A stretch of 32,126 nucleotides of DNA from Planctomycetota bacterium (lineage in GTDB: Bacteria; Planctomycetota; Planctomycetia; Pirellulales; Pirellulaceae): NCBI GenBank assembly GCA_024276655.1, contig JAJRWU010000051.1:1-32126 (forward strand). Reading direction: 5' to 3'. Positions 27,417 through 32,126 of the stretch are shown one piece after another (the stretch's first letter is position 1; each line of letters opens with the position of its first letter). The notes under the pieces were generated by a model. That model was not told the DNA's origin. It worked only from the letters and a program-made list of their open reading frames with translations, and did not search any database. A program made the translations under genes and the position numbers.

Positions 27417-28844
27417 TTATTCCTGCGGATCGTTTTCGTGTGCATTCTCGGCGTCGGTGGAGAGTTGGGCCACGGCTTGCACGATCAAACGATCTTCTCG
27501 CGGAAAAATGGTTCGCATGTCGAGCAGCAGCCGCTCGTTCTGCACGCGGCCAACAATCGCTGGCGTGGCCGAACGCAACACACGCGCCAAATGGTCGACG
27601 CTCTGTCCGTCGGGCGTCAATGCCACACAGTACGTGGGAATGCTTTGCGATGGCAGCGAGCCGCCTCCCAAACAGGCCCGGTCTTCGATCACTTCGGCCG
27701 CCGCCACGCCTTCGGCCGCCGCCAGTTGCGGCGCCAAACGCTCAGCCCGGTTTTGCAGGTTCTCCAACGACGTACTCAGCAAGGACAGCACCGGAATCAA
27801 ATGCTCGGCCGACGCATTTTCTCGGTACAGCCGCAGCACGCCCGCCAACGCCGCGAGCGTCAGTTTTCCCACACGCATGGCTCGCATTAAAGGGTGCCGG
27901 GCGATGACGTCCAGATGTTCGCGGTGGCCCAGAATCAAGCCGCACTGCGGACCGCCCAGCAGTTTATCGCCGCTACAAAGCACGACATCGGACCCCGCTT
28001 GCAGGCTGTCGGATATCAGCGGTTCATCGGTCAGGCCGTACTTGCCGTAGTCGAACATGGCGCCGGAGCCAATATCGTCGATCACGGGCAGGTTCTTTTC
28101 ACGGCCCAAGGCGACCAACTCCCGCAGCGCGGGCTGCTCCGTAAAACCGACCACCACGTAATTACTCGTATGCACGCGCAACAAAGCCGCTGTTTCTTCA
28201 GACGCGGCTTGGCGGAAGTCGTCGATACGGGTTTTGTTCGTCGTGCCGACTTCCCGCATTTTGGCGCCGCTGGCTTCCATGATTTCCGGAAGACGAAAAC
28301 TGCCGCCGATCTCGATCAACTGCCCACGCGAAACGATCACTTCCTTATCCAAGGCCAAGGCGGCCAAGGTAAGCACCAGCGATGCGGCGTTGTTGTTCAC
28401 CACCAGCGCCGCTTCGGCGCCCGTGAGTTCGCACAGATCATGCTCCACGGCCCGCAGCCGTTGCGACCGCCGCCCCTCGACCAAATCGAACTCCAAATTG
28501 CAGTACCCGCCCGAGACTTTCCGTATTTCATCAATAGCCGCTTCCGGCAGCGGCGCCCGGCCCAAACCGGTGTGCAGCAACACGCCGGTGGCGTTGATCA
28601 CCGGCCGCAAATGAGGTGCATCGGCCGCCACCATCCAACGGGCGATGTGTTCGGCCAACTCTTGGGCGTCGGGAACATGAAAATCGGCGGCTTGTTTGAT
28701 GTCTTGCCGCATGTCGTCCAGAAAGCGGCGAACCCGTCCCACCACCACGCTGCGGTTCGCCCGCTCGGCCACGTCTTTCAAAGCCGGACTATTCAGCAAG
28801 TCGTTCACGGAGGGAAGATTTCGTAAAACGTCGGTCGGTTTCAT
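27417..28844 (-). CDS. selA: L-seryl-tRNA(Sec) selenium transferase
   Basis: A 475-residue PLP enzyme that converts Ser-tRNA(Sec) to Sec-tRNA(Sec) using selenophosphate. Seen: N-terminal helical domain (LRNLPSVNDLL, RFLDDMRQDIK), NATGVLLHTGLGRAPL (84-99), YCNLEFDLVEGRRSQR (114-129), VNNNAASLVL (149-158), VSRGQLIEIGGSFRLPEIM (171-189), EVGTTNKTRI (198-207), IDDIGSGAMFD (255-265), and PLP lysine in LCSGDKLLGGPQCG (Lys294; Lys295 in E. coli). The ATG at 28844 has GAGGAGG 6 bases upstream; the frame upstream to 28910 is not SelA-like. selB ends 375 bp upstream, and the FDH-like gene follows within 16 bp. All key residues are intact. Confidence 0.97.
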   Translation of the reverse strand: MKPTDVLRNLPSVNDLLNSPALKDVAERANRSVVVGRVRRFLDDMRQDIKQAADFHVPDAQELAEHIARWMVAADAPHLRPVINATGVLLHTGLGRAPLPEAAIDEIRKVSGGYCNLEFDLVEGRRSQRLRAVEHDLCELTGAEAALVVNNNAASLVLTLAALALDKEVIVSRGQLIEIGGSFRLPEIMEASGAKMREVGTTNKTRIDDFRQAASEETAALLRVHTSNYVVVGFTEQPALRELVALGREKNLPVIDDIGSGAMFDYGKYGLTDEPLISDSLQAGSDVVLCSGDKLLGGPQCGLILGHREHLDVIARHPLMRAMRVGKLTLAALAGVLRLYRENASAEHLIPVLSLLSTSLENLQNRAERLAPQLAAAEGVAAAEVIEDRACLGGGSLPSQSIPTYCVALTPDGQSVDHLARVLRSATPAIVGRVQNERLLLDMRTIFPREDRLIVQAVAQLSTDAENAHENDPQE

Positions 28845-28850
28845 AAGATG

Positions 28851-28857
28851 CCTCCTC
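28851..28857 (-). promoter_or_regulatory. ribosome binding site of selA
   Basis: GAGGAGG on the minus strand, 6 bases before the ATG at 28844, rules out the longer in-frame start at 28910. Confidence 0.85.
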
Positions 28858-28981
28858 GCCAGAATCTGCAGATGGGGTTTCCCATCGCTCGCTCCGATGA
28901 CAAATGACAATTGACAAATAACTATTGATAATTTTGGCTCCGCGAGGGATATACCGCTCGCGGTTGAAAATGTCGCATTCT

Positions 28982-29075
28982 TCGTTTAACGGCAAGCCGA
29001 AGGCGACTGCGTTTTATGTCTACACATTCGGGCAATACCGAAAAACGCAGTCGCCTTCGGCTTGCCGTTAAACGA
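28982..29075. repeat. perfect 34-bp inverted repeat between selB and selA
   Basis: Arms 28982-29015 and 29042-29075 are exact reverse complements over 34 bases with a 26-base loop. The arm contains AACGGCAAGCCGAAGGCGAC. It lies in the untranslated gap between selB and selA on their shared strand and would form a very stable RNA hairpin. No coding sequence overlaps it. It could be a terminator or attenuator, a processing site, or a MITE/REP-type insertion. Confidence 0.92.
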
Positions 29076-29137
29076 GCTATTGTTAGCCGTGTGAGGTATA
29101 GCAGGCAGTGAGGTGCAACATGATCGAGCAAAATCAC

Positions 29138-29157
29138 AACCCCAGGCCGCCTGGGTT
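29138..29157 (-). terminator. hairpin after selB, possible weak terminator
   Basis: AACC(C)CAGG pairs with CCTGGGTT around CCG with one bulged C. On the minus strand it lies about 60 bp after the selB stop and is followed by a T-containing stretch (GTGATTTTG). Termination here would split selB from selA; the T-tract is poor. Confidence 0.35.
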
Positions 29158-29218
29158 ATGATACCCCAAAGGCGCGCCGAACGTCATTGTGGGGAAACAG
29201 CATAGTGGAGCATCATCT

Positions 29219-31180
29219 TTACGAATTCGGCCGTTGCCGTAAATTATCATTGCGAACCGTGAAGCCGATGTCGTCCAGATACTCGCAAATCGGGATGGCG
29301 TACTTCCGCGTATTTCCCATCAGTTCGCGAATTTCGCTGAGTGTCAAACCGCCGCGTTCGGCGAAGGCGGCGTCGAGAAGCTCCTTGATTTGCTGTTCGC
29401 AGTCGGTGTGTAGGTAGCGATCGGCGGAAATAGCCACGAGGGTTCCATCGTCGGCGGCTAACTTGAGCAGTTGCGGAACGCGGTCGGCCAGCGATGTCGT
29501 TTTCGCCTGGCACTCCGCCACGCTGGGTGGACAAAAGCCGGCATCCAGATACCGCTGCTTAAGTTGCACGAGCAATTTCTGTTCGTTGCGGCTCAACTTC
29601 GGCAGACGCTCCGGCAGCGCCACGCGAGCGGCTTGGCGTTGGATGCGGCCATCTTTGCAGGCTGTTTTCAAGGCGGCGTCGAACAGCGGCCTTTCTTCGA
29701 TGTATTTGAATCGTTGGGCCAGCGGCGCCAGATCGATCCAAGTGGAGAGCGGTTGCTGGTCGTGCAGCTTCTCCAACGCATGCACGATGCGGACGGAGAG
29801 TTCTTCCAACACGCGACGATGCAGCCGGGCCACGCGCTGCGGTGAAAGCACGATTTCCACCACATCGCCGGCGGCCAGCAATTTCTTCAACACCGCCTCC
29901 TCTTGCAGCACGCCGGCGCGGCGGTACAGATCGCCCGGTTGGCAACCGGCCAAGCCCGAGAAATAAATCGCCGCCTTGGCGCGCTCCAAGGCGATGCTGT
30001 CTGCATTTTCACCAGTGCCGACCCTTGGCGGGTCTTCAATGCGCCAGGCTTCGCAGAGTGCTCGCTGTTCCGCTGAAAAATGTCGCAGCCGCTCCGCGTG
30101 AGGATCGAGCACGACGCCGCCGCCGATCGTCGCGACCGGCGATTCGCTACGCACGACAAACGGCTGCCGCCATGTCGCGACGGCCTCTTCACGTAAATGG
30201 AACTGGGCGAAGGTGGACTCGCCGGGCTGGAGTTCCGCCGTTTCCAACAGCACGACCGTGGCGAATGTTTCCAACGACCCCAAATGCAGCCGCACTCGCG
30301 CACGGTTTTTCAAAGGACGCGGCGCCGACTCCAACAAGTGCAATTCGACCGTGAACCGGCGGCTGCTCCGCAAATATCCGGCCGACGCAAGTTCTCGCCC
30401 ACATTGCACGTCGTCTTTCGACAAACCGGCCAGATTCACCGCCGCCCGCTGCCCACGGTACACGGCATCGACCAAACGGTCATGATTTTGCACGCTGCGA
30501 ACACGCGCCGCGGCGCCGCTGGGCTCAATGCGCAACACATCACCGGCGCGAATGCTTCCGCTGGAAACACTGCCCGTAACGACCACGCCATGCCCCTCCT
30601 TGGAGAACACGCGGTCGATCGGCATCCGCGCCGGTTGCTGGCGCAATTCCAAGCAACGGGTGATATCGACCTTCGCGGCGGCCGACCGCAGGGCGTCGCG
30701 CAGAGCGTCGATTCCTTGGGCCGTCTTTCCGCTGCAACGCACGATCGGCGCCGATTCAAAAACCGAACCGGCCACCAACTCTTGAATTTCAGCCTCCACC
30801 AAATCAAGCCAATCGGCTTCCACGAGATCGCATTTCGTGAGCGCGATCACACCGGCCTGAATATCGAGCAAACGCAGAATTTCCAAATGCTCGCGTGTTT
30901 GCGGCTTGATGGAATCGTCGCCCGCGACGACCAACATCGCCAGATCGACGCCCGTGGCGCCGGCCAGCATTTGGCGAACAAACCGCTCGTGCCCCGGCAC
31001 ATCGACCACGCCCAGTCGGTATTCGCCCAAATCGAGTTCGGCGAAGCCCAGTTCGATGGTGATGCCGCGTCGTTTCTCCTCCGGGAGGCGGTCGGTATCG
31101 ACGCCGGTGAGCAGTTTGACGAGCGAGGTTTTGCCGTGATCGATATGGCCCGCCGCGCCAAGTATGAGGTCTGTCGCCAT
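29219..31180 (-). CDS. selB: selenocysteine-specific elongation factor
   Basis: A 653-residue SelB, the GTPase that delivers Sec-tRNA(Sec) to UGA codons marked by a SECIS element. Seen: G1 [12 protein letters not shown] (8-19), switch [10 protein letters not shown] (38-46), G3 DVPGHERF (60-67), G4 TKCD (115-118), EF-Tu-like domains 2 and 3 (for example [14 protein letters not shown]), a SelB domain IV linker, and C-terminal winged helices ending [30 protein letters not shown], the part that binds the SECIS hairpin. All GTPase motifs and the C-terminal SECIS-binding unit are present, so the protein looks functional. Its length is slightly above E. coli SelB (614). No tRNA-Sec gene was found in the window. 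Confidence 0.97.
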   Translation of the reverse strand: MATDLILGAAGHIDHGKTSLVKLLTGVDTDRLPEEKRRGITIELGFAELDLGEYRLGVVDVPGHERFVRQMLAGATGVDLAMLVVAGDDSIKPQTREHLEILRLLDIQAGVIALTKCDLVEADWLDLVEAEIQELVAGSVFESAPIVRCSGKTAQGIDALRDALRSAAAKVDITRCLELRQQPARMPIDRVFSKEGHGVVVTGSVSSGSIRAGDVLRIEPSGAAARVRSVQNHDRLVDAVYRGQRAAVNLAGLSKDDVQCGRELASAGYLRSSRRFTVELHLLESAPRPLKNRARVRLHLGSLETFATVVLLETAELQPGESTFAQFHLREEAVATWRQPFVVRSESPVATIGGGVVLDPHAERLRHFSAEQRALCEAWRIEDPPRVGTGENADSIALERAKAAIYFSGLAGCQPGDLYRRAGVLQEEAVLKKLLAAGDVVEIVLSPQRVARLHRRVLEELSVRIVHALEKLHDQQPLSTWIDLAPLAQRFKYIEERPLFDAALKTACKDGRIQRQAARVALPERLPKLSRNEQKLLVQLKQRYLDAGFCPPSVAECQAKTTSLADRVPQLLKLAADDGTLVAISADRYLHTDCEQQIKELLDAAFAERGGLTLSEIRELMGNTRKYAIPICEYLDDIGFTVRNDNLRQRPNS

Positions 31181-31257
31181 ACAACTATTGTAGAGGCCGG
31201 CCGATTCCTTGAAAACGCGGCGCCAACAGTTTTCACGCGCGTCTGCGGACGCCTGTG

Positions 31258-31755
31258 TTAAAAGTCGGGGCGCTCCTGGGAAAGAAAGTCGTTCACGCTT
31301 CGAACCTCACGAGTTTTTTTTTCGCCATAGGGAAGCAGCCAGGAGAAATACGATTTCTTTTTCTTTTTTGCGGCGCCCTTACTGGAGCCGTAGCCCAGTG
31401 AAAACTGGCTCCGTTGCGCGGCGGGCGGCTTCTTTTTGGACGAAAAAGGTTTGGTGACCAGGGCTTTCGTCTTGGCGTACATATTCTTGGCGCCCGCCGT
31501 CGCCTTTTGGGTGATGCTCGGTTTATTGGCTTGTTTCGAACCGCCGAACCCCGGAAGTTTGGGCATTTTCATCTTCGGAAGCCAAGATTTAGAATTCGAG
31601 CCCGTGCTTCGATAGCCGGCGGACGTTGTTTTCGAGGCCGTTTTCTTTTTGCTGAAAGGGTTTGAAAGCCAGCCTTCGGCGCTCGCGGGAGTCGCACCGA
31701 AAACGATGCCGCCGGTCAGAATGGCAACCCAGACAGCTCGGTTCAATCGCGTCAT
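31258..31755 (-). CDS. small basic exported protein of unknown function
   Basis: A 165-residue, strongly basic protein with a signal peptide (MTRLNRAVWVAILTGGIVFG, cleavage likely after ATPASA). The mature part is low in complexity: Lys/Ser/Pro-rich, with WLPKMKMPKLPGFGGSK, several KKK runs (SKKKTASK, SSKKKPPA, AAKKKKKSYFSW) and a conserved-looking end (LLPYGEKKTREVRSVNDFLSQERPDF). ATG at 31755 has AGGAG (31764-31768) 8 bases upstream, so the longer frame to 31791 is not needed. It resembles small planctomycete exported proteins of unknown role; binding to nucleic acid or an anionic polymer would be a guess from charge alone. It lies 77 bp upstream of selB on the same strand, with no evident functional link. 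Confidence 0.7.
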   Translation of the reverse strand: MTRLNRAVWVAILTGGIVFGATPASAEGWLSNPFSKKKTASKTTSAGYRSTGSNSKSWLPKMKMPKLPGFGGSKQANKPSITQKATAGAKNMYAKTKALVTKPFSSKKKPPAAQRSQFSLGYGSSKGAAKKKKKSYFSWLLPYGEKKTREVRSVNDFLSQERPDF

Positions 31756-32007
31756 GACGCCAACTCCTCTCAATTTCGCATACTGTTGCAAAAAACAAGA
31801 CGCCAGCGGCTTGGAAATGGCTCGCCGGTCGATCAGAAATATCGGCGGAAGTGTCGCAGACCCGGCTGGCTATGTCGAGGCGGGTTGTCGCCGTTTTTTG
31901 CGGGTTTGCGGGCGGGCCCGGGTTTGCGAGGTTGTGGGGGCGTGTGGTCGGCATCAAAACACAACATCATCATCAAATAACAAAACCGGGGTGCAGGAAC
32001 GCACTTT

Positions 32008-32126
32008 TTAGGCAGCGGTGGCGGCTGATTTTATTTTGACGTTGGGGCGAAATGGGTTGCCTGGGCGAGATTGCATGTGCTTTTTTAGTTGGTCATCGTC
32101 GCTGAGAGCGGCGGCCCTGATTTGTA
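32008..32126 (-). CDS. possible 3' end of a gene cut by the window edge
   Basis: On the minus strand one frame is open from the window edge to TAA at 32008-32010 and reads IRAAALSDDDQLKKHMQSRP followed by GNPFRPNVKIKSAATAA. Its composition (acidic turn, amphipathic helix, basic tail) looks like a genuine C-terminus, whereas the other two minus frames close within 14 codons. No family can be named from 38 residues. Confidence 0.4.
   Translation of the reverse strand, partial: QIRAAALSDDDQLKKHMQSRPGNPFRPNVKIKSAATAA

Noticed and set aside
27894-28826. 310-aa plus-strand ORF
   Set aside because: Antisense to selA.
28922-29137. 71-aa minus-strand ORF in the selB-selA gap
   Set aside because: It consists of the inverted-repeat arms translated; no ribosome binding site.
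30197-31261. 354-aa plus-strand ORF
   Set aside because: Antisense to selB; Gln/His/Arg-rich shadow.

Overview
The window looks like a chromosomal stretch of a planctomycete (Pirellulales-like), GC about 58 percent. The grounds are a secreted Ser/Gly-rich protein with two copies of the Planctomycetes-restricted TIGR03000-type domain, a BBP2-type outer-membrane barrel of the planctomycete kind, a membrane-anchored HTTM protein with its usual small partner, and long gene-poor spacers. LpxK and the porin point to a diderm envelope with lipid A. No phage, integrase, transposase, rRNA, tRNA or CRISPR was seen.

Layout. 2-979: 3' part of a porin (+), then a spacer with a nested palindromic repeat (about 1143-1472). 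1557-5135: ABC exporter and LarA-like protein (-). 5508-8095: fumarase and an exported TPR protein (+). 8550-9620: lpxK (+), convergent with a Gfo/Idh/MocA oxidoreductase (9695-10702, -). 10865-12976: membrane-inserted P-loop NTPase and a small exported protein (-). 13172-15054: methyltransferase and GT2 glycosyltransferase, translationally coupled (-). 15322-17111: HTTM protein and partner, ATGA overlap (-). 17366-19009: TIGR03000 protein and a small hypothetical (-). 19497-20555: tRNA-dihydrouridine synthase (+), convergent with QueD-like PTPS (20665-21156, -). 21574-23205: REC-HK-REC hybrid kinase (+). 23450-25042: PhoD-like lipoprotein phosphatase (-). 25217-31180: a selB, selA, formate-dehydrogenase-like block (-). 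31258-31755: small basic exported protein (-), then probably the 3' end of another gene.

The most coherent functional unit is the selenocysteine block. SelB and SelA are complete, and a molybdopterin oxidoreductase of the FDH/YdeP type follows selA by 16 bp. That enzyme carries Cys, not Sec, at the aligned active-site position, so the Sec machinery sits beside an enzyme that does not need it. A perfect 34-bp inverted repeat lies between selB and selA. Other points of interest are a receiver domain with all its key residues lost in the hybrid kinase, four near-identical terminator hairpins spread over 8 kb, 15-bp in-frame tandem repeats in two exported proteins, and a KAP-like NTPase paired with an exported protein of unknown function. 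I do not see a clearly new multi-gene defence or biosynthetic system; the findings are mostly individual oddities.
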